Origin: Limnohabitans sp. 103DPR2
Lineage (GTDB): Bacteria > Pseudomonadota > Gammaproteobacteria > Burkholderiales > Burkholderiaceae_C
Assembly: GCF_001412575.1 (NCBI RefSeq)
Contig: NZ_CP011834.1
Span: forward strand, 930,001 to 994,000
Length of the DNA: 64,000 bases
Direction: 5' to 3'
In this document: piece by piece, positions 23,480-32,664 of the stretch
Position numbering within the stretch: position 1 is the stretch's first letter
Layout of the letters: every line of letters begins with the position of its first letter
The notes under the pieces: model-generated
The model's database searches: none
What the model was told of the DNA's origin: nothing
The model's input: the letters and a program-made list of their open reading frames with translations, nothing else
Position numbers and translations under genes: made by a program

Positions 23480-24469
23480 ATGAAGAAAATTTCGAACTTC
23501 CGCCGTTCAGTGCTTGTAGCAACTTTGCTGTCCGCTACCGCATTTGCTGCATTCGCTCAATCTGCTGTCAAACTGACTTTAGGTCATGGCGCAGCTCCTG
23601 GCAATCCTCGACACGAAGCATCGGTCAAGTTTGCTGAAGTGGTCAAGGCCAAAACAAACGGCCGCATTGACATCCAAGTCGCTCATTCTGCCCAGCTGGG
23701 TGATGATGCCGCCATGGTTACGGCTATCCGCACAGGCGCATTGGACATCACAGCCAATTCCCAAGGTGCAGTGGCTGCTGCAGTACCAGAGTACGCTGCC
23801 TATGGCATGCCTTTCATGTTCTCTACACCGGCTCAAGCGTTCAAGGTGTTGGATGGCCCTCTGGGCAAGGAACTGGCAGACAAATCTGCAGAAAAAGGCA
23901 TGGTTGTGTTGGGATACTGGGACAACGGTATTCGCCACATGACCAACAGCAAACGCCCCATTACCAAAGTTGAGGACATGAAGGGCCTCAAAATGCGCAC
24001 GCCACCCGACGCTGTTTTGGTGGACATCATGCAGGCGCTGAGTGCTGATCCACAGCAAATCAAATTTGCCGAGCTGTATGTTGCTTTGCAACAAGGTGTG
24101 GTGGATGGTCAAGAAAACCCATTGGTCAATATCCACGCTAGCAAGTTGTACGAGGTACAAAAGCATTTGGCTCTGACCAGCCACATGTTCCAGATGACCC
24201 CTTTGCTGATCAGCAAGCGCACATGGGATCGCTTGTCTGAAGCTGATCGCAAAGTGATGCAAGAAGCAGCGACAGAGGCAACAGCGTTGCAACGCAAGTT
24301 GTCACAAGAGGCTGACGACAAACTCTTGGCTGATCTGAAAGCGAAGGGCGTCCAAGTGACCACTGTCGACAAAGCAGCCTTTGCCAAAGCCACCAGCAAA
24401 GTGGACGAAAAATGGCTGGCAACACCCATTGCTCCTTATCTGAAAAAAGTGATCGCTGCATCACGTTAA
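23480..24469 (+). CDS. dctP: TRAP transporter substrate-binding protein (DctP)
   Basis: 329 aa with a Sec signal peptide (cleavage near AFAQ). Typical DctP features are LGHGAAPGNPRH at the start of the mature part, the conserved Arg segment LKMRTPPDA (about residue 170) that binds the carboxylate of ligands, and VVDGQENPL. It delivers its ligand to the membrane subunits encoded downstream. RBS AGGAGACA precedes the ATG. The ligand is probably an organic or sugar acid. Confidence 0.93.
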   Translation: MKKISNFRRSVLVATLLSATAFAAFAQSAVKLTLGHGAAPGNPRHEASVKFAEVVKAKTNGRIDIQVAHSAQLGDDAAMVTAIRTGALDITANSQGAVAAAVPEYAAYGMPFMFSTPAQAFKVLDGPLGKELADKSAEKGMVVLGYWDNGIRHMTNSKRPITKVEDMKGLKMRTPPDAVLVDIMQALSADPQQIKFAELYVALQQGVVDGQENPLVNIHASKLYEVQKHLALTSHMFQMTPLLISKRTWDRLSEADRKVMQEAATEATALQRKLSQEADDKLLADLKAKGVQVTTVDKAAFAKATSKVDEKWLATPIAPYLKKVIAASR

Positions 24470-24493
24470 TCGGATAGTCATTCATCAATCATT

Positions 24494-24517
24494 GCCAGCA
24501 CGTCAGTACGTGCTGGC
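24494..24517 (+). promoter_or_regulatory. Intergenic hairpin between dctP and dctQ
   Basis: GCCAGCACGT-CAGT-ACGTGCTGGC is a perfect 10-bp stem with 4-nt loop and no T-run, located in the 59-base gap after the receptor gene. Such stems usually stabilise the upstream message so that the periplasmic receptor is made in excess over the membrane subunits. Confidence 0.7.
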
Positions 24518-24528
24518 GGGAGCCTGTC

Positions 24529-25053
24529 GTGAAATCATTGATCCATCTGTTGAATGGTGTGGTGGGGTTCGCTTGTCGAACTGTTCTCTACATTACATTG
24601 AGTGTGACGTTCTTCATCCTAAGCGCCAATGTGGCTTTGCGCTATGCAGCAGGGTCCAGCTTGGCCTGGGCTTCTGAGCTACCTGAATTGCTCTTTCCTT
24701 GGATGATCATGTCTGGCGTTGTTTTGGCGGCCCAACATGGCTCCCACATTGCTGTGGTCATCGTGACTCAACGCATGGGTGCTGCGCGGCGGTGGGTGCT
24801 GTCTGCCGGCGCTTTGGCGGTGGCCTATCTGTATGCCTGGTTGGCTTGGATTGCAGTGCCTTTGATGGAAATTGCGGCAGATGAACGCACGCCCATCATG
24901 GGTGTGCCCGGCTCCGTCACCGTGGGTTGTTTGATGCTTGGGTTTGTGCTGCTGGCAATCGTGACCCTGTCTCAAATTCCTGGCATTTTGAGTGGTGAGA
25001 ACGATAGAGACAACGATTCAGAAGAAGACAATTTCACAGGAGTAGGCGCATGA
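24529..25053 (+). CDS. dctQ: TRAP transporter small permease (DctQ)
   Basis: 174 aa, GTG start with GGGAGCC ahead. Four hydrophobic segments are evident (about residues 10-30, 45-65, 85-110, 125-145), as in DctQ, with the family-typical WASELPELLFPWMI in the second one. The polar C-terminal tail is acidic. It overlaps dctM by four bases (ATGA). Confidence 0.9.
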   Translation: MKSLIHLLNGVVGFACRTVLYITLSVTFFILSANVALRYAAGSSLAWASELPELLFPWMIMSGVVLAAQHGSHIAVVIVTQRMGAARRWVLSAGALAVAYLYAWLAWIAVPLMEIAADERTPIMGVPGSVTVGCLMLGFVLLAIVTLSQIPGILSGENDRDNDSEEDNFTGVGA

Positions 25054-26309
25054 CGACGTTGATCATTGGATTGTTTATTCTGGTTGCGCTGCTGTCCATT
25101 CCTATTGCACACGCTTTGGTTTTGGCTTCGGTGTGTGGTCTTTGGATTGCTGGACGGGTACCAGTTGATTTGGCCATTCAGCAGATGATCACTCAAACCC
25201 AAAGTTTTCCGCTGATTGCCATTCCATTCTTCATGATGACAGGTGCGCTCATGGTGAGCGGAAAACTGGGACAAAGTTTGGTCAATTTGCTGACCATGAT
25301 GATTGGCCGAGTGCATGGCGGTCCAGCCCAAGTGGGTGTGTTGTCATCTACCATTTTTGGTGGCGTGTCGGGCTCCGCAGTGGCTGATGCCTCTGCCATT
25401 GGTTCCATGCTGATTCCGTGGCTTAAAAAATTGGGTTACCCAGCGCCGTTTGCTGCTGGCACATTGGCTGCAGCAGCAACCATTGACATTTTGATTCCAC
25501 CTTCCATTCCAATGATTGTTTATGCATTGGTCTCTGGTGCTTCTATTGGTGCTTTGTTTGTAGCGGGCATTCTGCCGGGCTTACTGATGTGTGGCGGTTT
25601 CATGTTGGTTTGCTACGTACAAGGTCGTCGACGCAATTTCCCGCGTGACACATCGCCATTCGTTTGGCGGGAATTCGCCATTCAACTGCGTCAAGCCGGA
25701 CCCGCTTTGGCCATGCCGGTGTTGATTATTGTCTTTTTGCGGTTTGGCATTGCAACGCCTACAGAGGTGAGTGTGATGTCAACGCTCTACGCTCTGCTGG
25801 TGTCAGGTCTGGTGTACAGCGATTTATCGTGGGCCAAGCTCAAGCATGCTGCTGTTGAAGCAGGTGTGTCTACTGGTGTTGTGCTATTGATCATCATGGC
25901 TTCCAGCGTGATTGGTTGGATTGTGACTTATGAGCAAATTCCAGCAGAGTTCACCAAATTTGCTACCGAGACATTGAAGTCACCTTGGTTGATCATTTTG
26001 GCCATGAACTTGATCATGCTTGCGACAGGTATGTTCATTGATCTGCCTGCTGCAGTGTTGTTGTTAACGCCCATGTTTGTGCCGCTCGCATCTGCTGTTG
26101 GCATGGATTCAATTCAGCTGGGCATCATGATGATCGTCAATCTTTCGATTGGTTTGTATCACCCACCCATTGGTACCACCTTGTTCATTACCAGCACCAT
26201 TGCAAAAGTACGCATTGGTGATGTGGTGGTTGAACTGATTCCTTTCTACCTCGTGGCCATCGGCTTACTCTTGGGTTTTGCCTATTTGCCTTGGTTGACC
26301 ATTTACTGA
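25050..26309 (+). CDS. dctM: TRAP transporter large permease (DctM)
   Basis: 419 aa with about twelve hydrophobic segments. Family motifs include FFMMTGALMVSGKL, GGVSGSAVADASAIGSMLIP and PPSIPMIVYALVSGAS. Together with DctQ it forms the sodium-driven inner-membrane part of the transporter. The sequence is full length with no lesion. Confidence 0.93.
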   Translation: MTTLIIGLFILVALLSIPIAHALVLASVCGLWIAGRVPVDLAIQQMITQTQSFPLIAIPFFMMTGALMVSGKLGQSLVNLLTMMIGRVHGGPAQVGVLSSTIFGGVSGSAVADASAIGSMLIPWLKKLGYPAPFAAGTLAAAATIDILIPPSIPMIVYALVSGASIGALFVAGILPGLLMCGGFMLVCYVQGRRRNFPRDTSPFVWREFAIQLRQAGPALAMPVLIIVFLRFGIATPTEVSVMSTLYALLVSGLVYSDLSWAKLKHAAVEAGVSTGVVLLIIMASSVIGWIVTYEQIPAEFTKFATETLKSPWLIILAMNLIMLATGMFIDLPAAVLLLTPMFVPLASAVGMDSIQLGIMMIVNLSIGLYHPPIGTTLFITSTIAKVRIGDVVVELIPFYLVAIGLLLGFAYLPWLTIY

Positions 26310-26325
26310 TTGATGAGATTACAGA

Positions 26326-27153
26326 ATGTCAAATTTAAAAGAGCTTCAAGAATGTGCATATCGAATTCGCCGCTATGCGCTCCGCATGGGTGAGGTGCAG
26401 GGACAAGGCTATATCGGGCAGGCCCTTGGGTATGCCGATGTATTGGCCGTCGCATATGGCCATGCATTGAACATTCGTCCGAACGAGCCGGAGTGGGAAG
26501 GGCGTGATCGTTTCTTGCTTTCGCACGGTCATTACGCCATCGCTTTTTATGCGGCGTTAATTGAAGCCGGTGTGATTCCAGAATCCGAGCTTGAAACTTA
26601 TGGCAGTGACGACAGCCGCTTGCCAATGTCTGGCATGGCCACATACACACCTGGCATGGAAATTTCAGGTGGTTCACTCGGTCAGGGCTTGCCCATTGCA
26701 GTTGGAATGGCTTTGGGCCTGCGACACAAAAACAACCCTGCGTTTGTCTACAACTCGATGTCTGACGGAGAGTTGGACGAAGGGTCAACATGGGAGGCAG
26801 CCATGTCTGCTGCGCACCATGGTTTATCTAATTTGATTTGCATTGTTGACATTAACAATCAGCAAGCAGATGGTCCCTCTAGCAAAATCCTTGGGTTCGA
26901 ACCCTTGGCAGACAAATGGATTTCTTTTGGTTGGCATGTTGAGAGGGTGGATGGCAATGATTTGCCTGCTGTACTCAAAGCGTTCGACACCGCAAGAAAC
27001 CTTCAAGAAGCAAAACCACGCGTCATTCTTTGCAATACCTTAATGGGCAAAGGCGTTCCATTTTTGGAAGTACGTGAAAAAAATCACTTTATTCGAGTTG
27101 ATGCACCTGAGTGGCAACAAGCCATTGCTGTGCTTGATCAATCAAAACCTTGA
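26326..27153 (+). CDS. transketolase, N-terminal (ThDP-binding) subunit
   Basis: 275 aa, corresponding to the N-terminal half of transketolase. The ThDP motif begins with SDGELDEGSTWEAAM and ends with VDINNQQADG (GDG...NN type, with SDG instead of GDG). His residues of the active site are in LSHGHYA and GSLGQGLP. Split transketolases of this type use unknown or specialised sugar phosphates. It is followed by the C-terminal subunit gene 12 bases downstream. Confidence 0.9.
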   Translation: MSNLKELQECAYRIRRYALRMGEVQGQGYIGQALGYADVLAVAYGHALNIRPNEPEWEGRDRFLLSHGHYAIAFYAALIEAGVIPESELETYGSDDSRLPMSGMATYTPGMEISGGSLGQGLPIAVGMALGLRHKNNPAFVYNSMSDGELDEGSTWEAAMSAAHHGLSNLICIVDINNQQADGPSSKILGFEPLADKWISFGWHVERVDGNDLPAVLKAFDTARNLQEAKPRVILCNTLMGKGVPFLEVREKNHFIRVDAPEWQQAIAVLDQSKP

Positions 27154-27164
27154 GGATGCTTGAG

Positions 27165-28169
27165 ATGAATACCGCAACAGAAAAAAAGCCGCGTCTGACA
27201 ACGTCAGCCATGATTGCCTCGATCGCATCTGAGGGGCAGCGTGTAAAGGCTGCACCTTTTGGCAAAGCACTTGTGGAATACGCGGCAGACAAGCCCAATG
27301 TGGTAGGCCTAACTGCCGATTTGGCCAAGTACACGGATTTGCATTTGTTTGCTCAAGCTTATCCTGAGCGATTTTTTCAAATGGGCATGGCAGAGCAACT
27401 CCTGATGGCGGCGGCTGGTGGCATGGCAAAAGAGGGACTCACACCCTTTGCCACAACGTATGCCGTGTTTGGAACGCGACGCGCGTATGACTTTATTCAC
27501 CAAGTCATTGCTGAAGAAAATTTGAACGTCAAAATTTGCTGTGCACTTCCGGGTTTGACAACAGGTTATGGACCTAGCCATCAAGCCACTGAAGACTTGG
27601 CGATGATGCGCGCCATTCCAGGTTTGACCATTGTGGACCCCTGCGATGCCCTTGATTTAGAACAAGCTGTGCCGCAGATTGCCGAACACCAAGGACCCGT
27701 CTACATGCGTTTGCATCGCGGTAATGTGCCTCTGGTTTTGGATGAGTACAACTACAAGTTTGAATTGGGGAAAGCCAAAACTTTGCGCGATGGCAAAGAT
27801 ATTTTGATCATCTCCAGTGGCTTCATGACCATGCGCTCTTTGGAAGTGGCGCAGCAATTAGAGGCAGATAAAGTTGATGTTGCTGTGTTGCATGTGCCCA
27901 CCATCAAACCTTTGGACACTGAAACTATCCTGAAAGAGGTCTCTCGTCCTGGTCGTTTGGTGGTGATTGCTGAAAATCACTCGGTGATTGGTGGCTTGGG
28001 AGAAGCAGTGGCTAGCCTCTTAATGCTAGAGGGTGTGCATCCGCAGAATTTCAAATTCATTGGGCTGCCAGATGCGTTCTTAGATGCCGGTGCATTACCC
28101 ACTTTGCACGACAGGTATGGCATTTCTGCAGAGAAGATGGGTGCTAGGTTGAAGGCTTGGTTGATTTAA
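27165..28169 (+). CDS. transketolase, C-terminal subunit
   Basis: 334 aa from the ATG at 27165, with GAGG at 27152-27155; starts at 27150 (TTG) or 27156 are possible. It carries the pyrimidine-binding part with the catalytic Glu in FQMGMAEQLLMAAAGG, the conserved FATTYAVFGTRRAYD and the C-terminal Rossmann-like domain (KDILIISSGFMT, VVIAENHSVIGGLGE). Together with the preceding gene it forms a complete transketolase-like or DXPS-like enzyme. Confidence 0.9.
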   Translation: MNTATEKKPRLTTSAMIASIASEGQRVKAAPFGKALVEYAADKPNVVGLTADLAKYTDLHLFAQAYPERFFQMGMAEQLLMAAAGGMAKEGLTPFATTYAVFGTRRAYDFIHQVIAEENLNVKICCALPGLTTGYGPSHQATEDLAMMRAIPGLTIVDPCDALDLEQAVPQIAEHQGPVYMRLHRGNVPLVLDEYNYKFELGKAKTLRDGKDILIISSGFMTMRSLEVAQQLEADKVDVAVLHVPTIKPLDTETILKEVSRPGRLVVIAENHSVIGGLGEAVASLLMLEGVHPQNFKFIGLPDAFLDAGALPTLHDRYGISAEKMGARLKAWLI

Positions 28170-28199
28170 TTGATGTGGGGTTTTGTACTTCCACATTTG

Positions 28200-28264
28200 C
28201 TTCCACACCTCTGTTGAGTGCATGTAACCTATTGATTTATATTGGTTATTTTTTATTGAAGCTG
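28200..28264 (+). repeat. Degenerate E1-type right end (second attR scar)
   Basis: TTTGCTTCCACACC...TTGATTTATA...CTCATAATC matches the right end of E1 (TTTGCTACACACC...TTGATTTATA...CTCATAATC): 22 bases between CACACC and TTGATTTATA in both, and 23 bases from there to the core in both. The bases between have diverged, so it is the end of a related but older element. Confidence 0.7.
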
Positions 28265-28309
28265 CTCATAATCCTTTGGTCCCAGGTTCAAGTCCTGGTG
28301 GGCCCACCA
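28265..28309 (+). pseudogene. Second tRNA-Ile2 3' half; 45-bp direct repeat copy 2
   Basis: Identical over all 45 bases to 21572-21616. It has no 5' half in front and is therefore not a tRNA gene. Such an orphan 3' half downstream is what a classic tRNA-targeting island leaves at its far end. The segment 21617-28264 is then the island. Confidence 0.85.
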
Positions 28310-28313
28310 CTTT

Positions 28314-28341
28314 AAAAGCGACTCATTCGAGTCGCTTTTTT
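28314..28341 (+). terminator. Rho-independent terminator behind the second tRNA 3' half
   Basis: AAGCGACTC-ATTC-GAGTCGCTT followed by TTTT. It could be either the original chromosomal tRNA terminator or part of the island end. Confidence 0.85.
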
Positions 28342-28450
28342 CATGCTGCACAACTTTCACACTTGGTTCGGCTTCTTTAAGTTGTTGACTGTTGAGCAAA
28401 GTTCTATTTGTAGTTAGCTGATATAAGGCTGAGGTATAACTTTACAAATA

Positions 28451-30031
28451 ATGACTCATTCAATCAAAAACTTAATTTTAGCGATGGTGTTTTCGCTTGT
28501 GTATGTATGCGTTGACTGGCTAAGTTTTATTCATCCTATGGGGCAGCTCAACATCACGCCTTGGAATCCGCCTGCCGCTGTTCAAGTACTTTTCCTAACT
28601 TGGGCTGGATTGATGTGGGCTCCGTGGGTTTTTTTCACAATTGGATTTGCTGATTGGCTAATCCGCGATTCAGTTATCTTTTCTTCTTCTGTTTTGATTG
28701 GAAATGCGATATTGATTGGCTGCTACTCAAGTATTTCTTATGTCTTGATCAAACTGATGAAAGGTGTTCCGAGACTGCAAAACCGAGTAGAGGTTTTGAA
28801 ACTGAGTTTGGTCAGCGTGATTGGCGCGGTAGTTACAGCAATCTTGTATGTTGGCTTTCAAACATTAATTGGAAAATTAGTCAAAGACGATTTTGTTGAG
28901 GCGAGTTATCGTTTTTTTGTCGGTGATTTATTGGGGCTGGTGGTTGTACTTCCGTTGTCTCTTCTGTTTTTAAATCCATACCGTCAAGAGCAATTTAAGC
29001 AAATGTTTAAAAGTCAATCATTTTGGCTATTGTTCTTGGGGCTCCTAATTTGTGAATATTTTGTTTTTTCCTTGCCTATTGCATTGCAGATGAAATATTT
29101 TTTCCCACTATTCTTTGCAGTCGGCTTGATTGGTGCGGCGCATTCTTTGCCAGGTGCTACATTTGCCGCGGCGGTGATTCAAGTACCTTTAGTGATCAGT
29201 TTTACACAGATAGGCGTGTTGCCCAGTGATTTGATTGATATGCAAATTGTGATGTTTACTTTATCTATGACAGGTTTGCTTATTGGTACTGTTGTTGACG
29301 AAAGATTGAATACACAAGAAAAGTTGAAAGAAACATTGCAGTTGGTGGCAGCGGGTGAGTTGGCAGGATCTCTTGCGCACGAACTGCATCAGCCAATGAG
29401 TGCTATCAATGCCTATGCTGAATCTGCGATGTTGCTTTCGTCAAGTGAACACACCGAGTTAAACGGAAAAAACAAAGATACATTGCGAAAAACACTAGAT
29501 CAAATCATCAAAGAGTCGATTCGTGCGTCTGAGATTGTTCGTGGTTTGAGAAGTTTTTTCATCGGAGGTGCTTCAAACATTAAGTTGGTAGATGTTGATC
29601 AGTTGGTGATAGATGCAGTTTCGCAGTTAGAAAGCTACGCTCAAAAGTTAAATGTTCAATTAAAGATTGAAAAGCTCAGCGAACCCGTGTGGGTGATGGT
29701 GGACATCACTCAAGTGAAAACGGCATTAGGCAACTTGATCAAGAATGCGATAGAGTCAGCCAACTCGGATGGACTCGTTGAGGTAATGTTTGCATTAAAT
29801 AAGCAGCAGCGAGTTGAAATAAGTATTTTTGATTCAGGTAAAACTCTTGATATCTACGAAACTGAAATTATTTTTAAGCCTTTCTACAGTGGAAAAAAAG
29901 ATGGTTTGGGATTAGGTTTGTCTATCAGTAAGTCGTTGATTGAAAACAATGACGGATCAATTTCGTACCGATCAAAACCTAAAAAATGTTTTGTTGTTTC
30001 ATTGCCAACTGGGAACAAAATAGATGTTTGA
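28451..30031 (+). CDS. sensor histidine kinase with MASE1-like membrane domain
   Basis: 526 aa. Roughly the first 280 residues contain eight or more hydrophobic segments, resembling a MASE1 sensory domain. The HisKA helix has the phospho-acceptor His in GSLAHELHQPMSA (about residue 312); N-box NLIKNAIESA and G-box GLGLGLSIS of the ATPase domain follow. It overlaps the response regulator start by eight bases. The stimulus is unknown; the FixJ-like partner and the phototrophic host make redox or oxygen possible. Confidence 0.9.
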   Translation: MTHSIKNLILAMVFSLVYVCVDWLSFIHPMGQLNITPWNPPAAVQVLFLTWAGLMWAPWVFFTIGFADWLIRDSVIFSSSVLIGNAILIGCYSSISYVLIKLMKGVPRLQNRVEVLKLSLVSVIGAVVTAILYVGFQTLIGKLVKDDFVEASYRFFVGDLLGLVVVLPLSLLFLNPYRQEQFKQMFKSQSFWLLFLGLLICEYFVFSLPIALQMKYFFPLFFAVGLIGAAHSLPGATFAAAVIQVPLVISFTQIGVLPSDLIDMQIVMFTLSMTGLLIGTVVDERLNTQEKLKETLQLVAAGELAGSLAHELHQPMSAINAYAESAMLLSSSEHTELNGKNKDTLRKTLDQIIKESIRASEIVRGLRSFFIGGASNIKLVDVDQLVIDAVSQLESYAQKLNVQLKIEKLSEPVWVMVDITQVKTALGNLIKNAIESANSDGLVEVMFALNKQQRVEISIFDSGKTLDIYETEIIFKPFYSGKKDGLGLGLSISKSLIENNDGSISYRSKPKKCFVVSLPTGNKIDV

Positions 30032-30611
30032 AAACCAGCTGATATGTATTGTTGATGATGATGCATCTGTGCGTGACTCACTCAGCTTAATGCTTGGTTT
30101 GAAAGGCTACGACTGCCGGACTTATGAAAGTGCTGAGTCTTTCCTATCTAGTTTGCCCAATCGCCCCGCTTGTATCATTTTGGATTTGAAGATGACAGGC
30201 ATGAGCGGACTTGAGCTACAAAACCGTTTGCTCAGTTTAAAGACACCAGTTCAAATCATTTTTCTAACTGCTTTTGCAGATGTTCAAGTGATGCGTGAAG
30301 CATTTTTAGGCAATGCCGTGGACTTTTTGGAAAAGCCATTTGTACTTGAACAGCTTTTGGAGTCTATCAATCGTTCATTTCAGAATTTATCTGCCACTAC
30401 CGAACATATCCATCAAAATCAAAAGCTGAGCTTGCTGACTCCTCGGGAAAAAGAAGTCTTTCATGTTCTTTCCCAAGGGAAAAGTCATCGTGAAATCGGA
30501 GAATTACTAAAAATCAGTCCGAGAACGGTAGAGGTTCATAAGGCTAGGGTGATGGAAAAACTGGGAATAAAGACGCTTGCTGACCTTCTACGCATTTCGG
30601 TCAAATCTTAA
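30024..30611 (+). CDS. FixJ/NarL-type response regulator
   Basis: 195 aa. The receiver domain has the acidic pocket VDDDA, the phospho-acceptor Asp in ILDLKMTG (about residue 55), Thr in FLTAFAD and Lys in LEKPF. The C-terminal LuxR-type helix-turn-helix begins LTPREKEVF and contains GKSHREIGELL and SPRTVEVHKA. Cognate partner of the kinase encoded just upstream. Targets unknown. Confidence 0.93.
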   Translation: MFENQLICIVDDDASVRDSLSLMLGLKGYDCRTYESAESFLSSLPNRPACIILDLKMTGMSGLELQNRLLSLKTPVQIIFLTAFADVQVMREAFLGNAVDFLEKPFVLEQLLESINRSFQNLSATTEHIHQNQKLSLLTPREKEVFHVLSQGKSHREIGELLKISPRTVEVHKARVMEKLGIKTLADLLRISVKS

Positions 30612-30700
30612 GTTGACATAAGGGCTTGCCCGTACGGCTTGGGGCGAATTTACAAACTGGGGTGGTTTTTCTACATTGGGGCAACTACAGAAAGTTGCAA

Positions 30701-30871
30701 ATGCCCACTTCGAATTCCAACCTCTTCGCTATTGGCTGTTCAATGGTTGGCACCTTGTTGCTGGTCGTTGCACTCATAGTCCATTCGTTGACCGACGAAT
30801 TCACAGGCTTGTATTTCTTTTCACTTGGTTTATTTGTTGTAGGTTTTATTCTTGATGTGAATGAAAACTAA
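30701..30871 (+). CDS. hypothetical small membrane protein (56 aa)
   Basis: From the ATG at 30701 the product has two hydrophobic segments (AIGCSMVGTLLLVVALIV and YFFSLGLFVVGFIL) separated by a short polar turn, a helical hairpin. The ribosome binding site is weak. The frame is open upstream to 30626 but without a better start. No family recognised. Confidence 0.4.
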   Translation: MPTSNSNLFAIGCSMVGTLLLVVALIVHSLTDEFTGLYFFSLGLFVVGFILDVNEN

Positions 30872-31082
30872 TCAATGAAGGGTCCACTCAGTTTCCAGTG
30901 ATCGTTCAGTCTGCTATGCGTCAATTTAAATCAAGTTGGCGCTTACCTGCTCCTCCTCCAATCTCATCAGAAAAAGATAACAAATCAGAACGAACGGCAT
31001 TCATCTTGCATCATTGGCCATAAGCTATCCTGCTCAATGCGAAGTTCTGAAATGATAAAGTTGAGCTAATTAGGAGTTCTTG

Positions 31083-31499
31083 ATGGTCACAATCTTCCAT
31101 AACCCAAAGTGCGGCACTTCGCGCAATACTTTAGCCCTGATTCGCAACGCTGGTGTCGAACCTGAGGTGGTTCTTTACTTGGAGACACCGCCTTCAAAAG
31201 AACAACTCAAGAAGTTGATTTCTGACATGTCCTTGCCAGTCAGGGATGTGCTTCGTCAGAAAGGCACCCCGTACGAAGAGCTAGATTTGGGAAACGAAAA
31301 ATGGTCTGACGATGATTTGTTGGATTTCATGATGGCGCATCCAATCCTCATCAATCGTCCAATCGTGGTGACATCACTTGGAACCAAGTTGTGTCGTCCT
31401 TCTGAGCTCGTGCTTGATATTCTTGTAGAACCCCAGCGCGGCGCATTTACCAAAGAAGATGGTGAAGTGGTGATCAATGAAAAGGGCATGCGTGTCTAA
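31083..31499 (+). CDS. arsC: arsenate reductase (glutaredoxin type)
   Basis: 138 aa. The active-site Cys is in HNPKCGTSRNTL, and the arginines that bind arsenate are in the INRPIVV segment, with LCRP near the end, as in plasmid R773 ArsC. It reduces As(V) to As(III) with glutathione and glutaredoxin. RBS TAGGAG precedes it. No arsenite pump or ArsR is adjacent, so its role in resistance here is uncertain. Confidence 0.9.
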   Translation: MVTIFHNPKCGTSRNTLALIRNAGVEPEVVLYLETPPSKEQLKKLISDMSLPVRDVLRQKGTPYEELDLGNEKWSDDDLLDFMMAHPILINRPIVVTSLGTKLCRPSELVLDILVEPQRGAFTKEDGEVVINEKGMRV

Positions 31500-31555
31500 G
31501 TTGTCTGATTAACTGTCTATTCTTGAAGAGCTTTCTAAAAGAGTGAATCAAAAGC

Positions 31556-31699
31556 TTATTTGAAACTCTGCCGCATCAGCTTGCGTATTTCATTCAAGTA
31601 CAAAGCCTCCCCCTTGTTCGCCAAAGTGACCAATCCAAACCTGGCGTGGTCATTCAGCTAGGGCGTCAGCTTGACTTCTACCTCTACCAAGTGAGGCGC
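31556..31699 (-). pseudogene. Remnant of a LysR-type regulator C-terminus
   Basis: Reading the minus strand gives APHLVEVEVKLTP-stop-LNDHARFGLVTLA...YLNEIRKLMRQSF, which resembles the C-terminal tail of LysR effector domains, interrupted by one stop codon and without any N-terminal part. It abuts the truncated Bug pseudogene, consistent with a deletion that removed a divergent LysR/Bug promoter region. The assignment is tentative. Confidence 0.35.
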
Positions 31700-31700
31700 A

Positions 31701-32419
31701 CTGCCGCGGATGGCCAAACACCTGGGTCAACCGGTGATTATTGAAAACTTAGGCGGTGCCAGTGGCGCCATTGCCGCACAAAAAGTGCTGAACGCCCCTG
31801 CCGATGGTCACATCATTTTTCAAGGTGGCCCGAACGAGCTGATCTTGGCCCCATTGGCCAACGCAGCGGTGAAGTACAAGAGCGATGAGTTTCGCCTGGT
31901 GCAAATGATCACCATCAATCCCATGGCCGTCTTAGCCCGCAAAGACTTACCCGTGAATAACGGCGATGAACTGGTGGCCAACGCCAAAAAGGCTGCAGCA
32001 TCTGGTGCACCCATGACTTTCGCCAGCGTGGGTCCTGGCTCCATTTACCACTTGCTGGGCGAGCACATGTCCAACTGGTGGAAGAGGGCAAGCTCAAAGT
32101 GGTGGGTGTGCTGTCTGCAGACTGCCAAAGCATGTTCAAGAAAGCGCCTACATTGAACGAAAGCAAAGCACTCAAAGATTTTGTCTTTGAAATGTGGTCT
32201 GGTTATTTTGTGAGCAAAGATACACCTGAAGCCGTGGTGCAGGCGTTGCACAAGGCTTTGAGTGAAGTGGCCAACGACCCTTCAGTGCGCGAAGCACTGT
32301 AGGCGCAGTCGATGATTGTTCCTCGTCCACAGCCGCTGGCTGCCATGAATAAAATTTATGCAGACAACACGGCTCGCTACAGAGGTATTGCCAAGGCCAT
32401 TAATTTGCAGCCTGAGTAA
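31701..32419 (+). pseudogene. Bug/TctC receptor, degraded
   Basis: The signal peptide and first strand are missing; the readable part starts at RMAKHLGQPVIIENLGGASG. After GEHMSN the frame shifts and an internal piece is missing, resuming at LVEEGKLKVVGVLS. A TAG at 32300 interrupts the C-terminal part, which continues in frame to IAKAINLQPE and a stop at 32417. Three independent lesions show that the gene is dead. Confidence 0.85.
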
Positions 32420-32450
32420 ATGGCAACACTGCTTGACACTTTGAATGAAG

Positions 32451-32482
32451 AAAAGCCCTGTCAGGAATGACAGGGTTTTTTT
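32451..32482 (+). terminator. Rho-independent terminator
   Basis: CCCTGTCA-GGAA-TGACAGGG followed by seven T, behind the Bug pseudogene. Probably the surviving terminator of that gene. Confidence 0.85.
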
Positions 32483-32664
32483 ACGTCCTGCCTATGATTC
32501 CAGTCCTAAAATATCAGGTCAATGGTTGCGCAATAATGCAAAAATCCTTAAAAAGAAGCGTCATGAAGCCCTTTGATGGACAAGCTGCTACCGTTGGAAA
32601 TGGTTCTGTGGTGGCGGTCTATTGCATGACAGTCTGATGGTTATCAGTTAATGAAAGAAACGAG

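Noticed and set aside
31701..32419. Two separate small genes (31710-32156 and 32078-32302)
   Set aside because: Both are pieces of one Bug receptor with truncation, frameshift and an internal stop, so it is annotated as one pseudogene.
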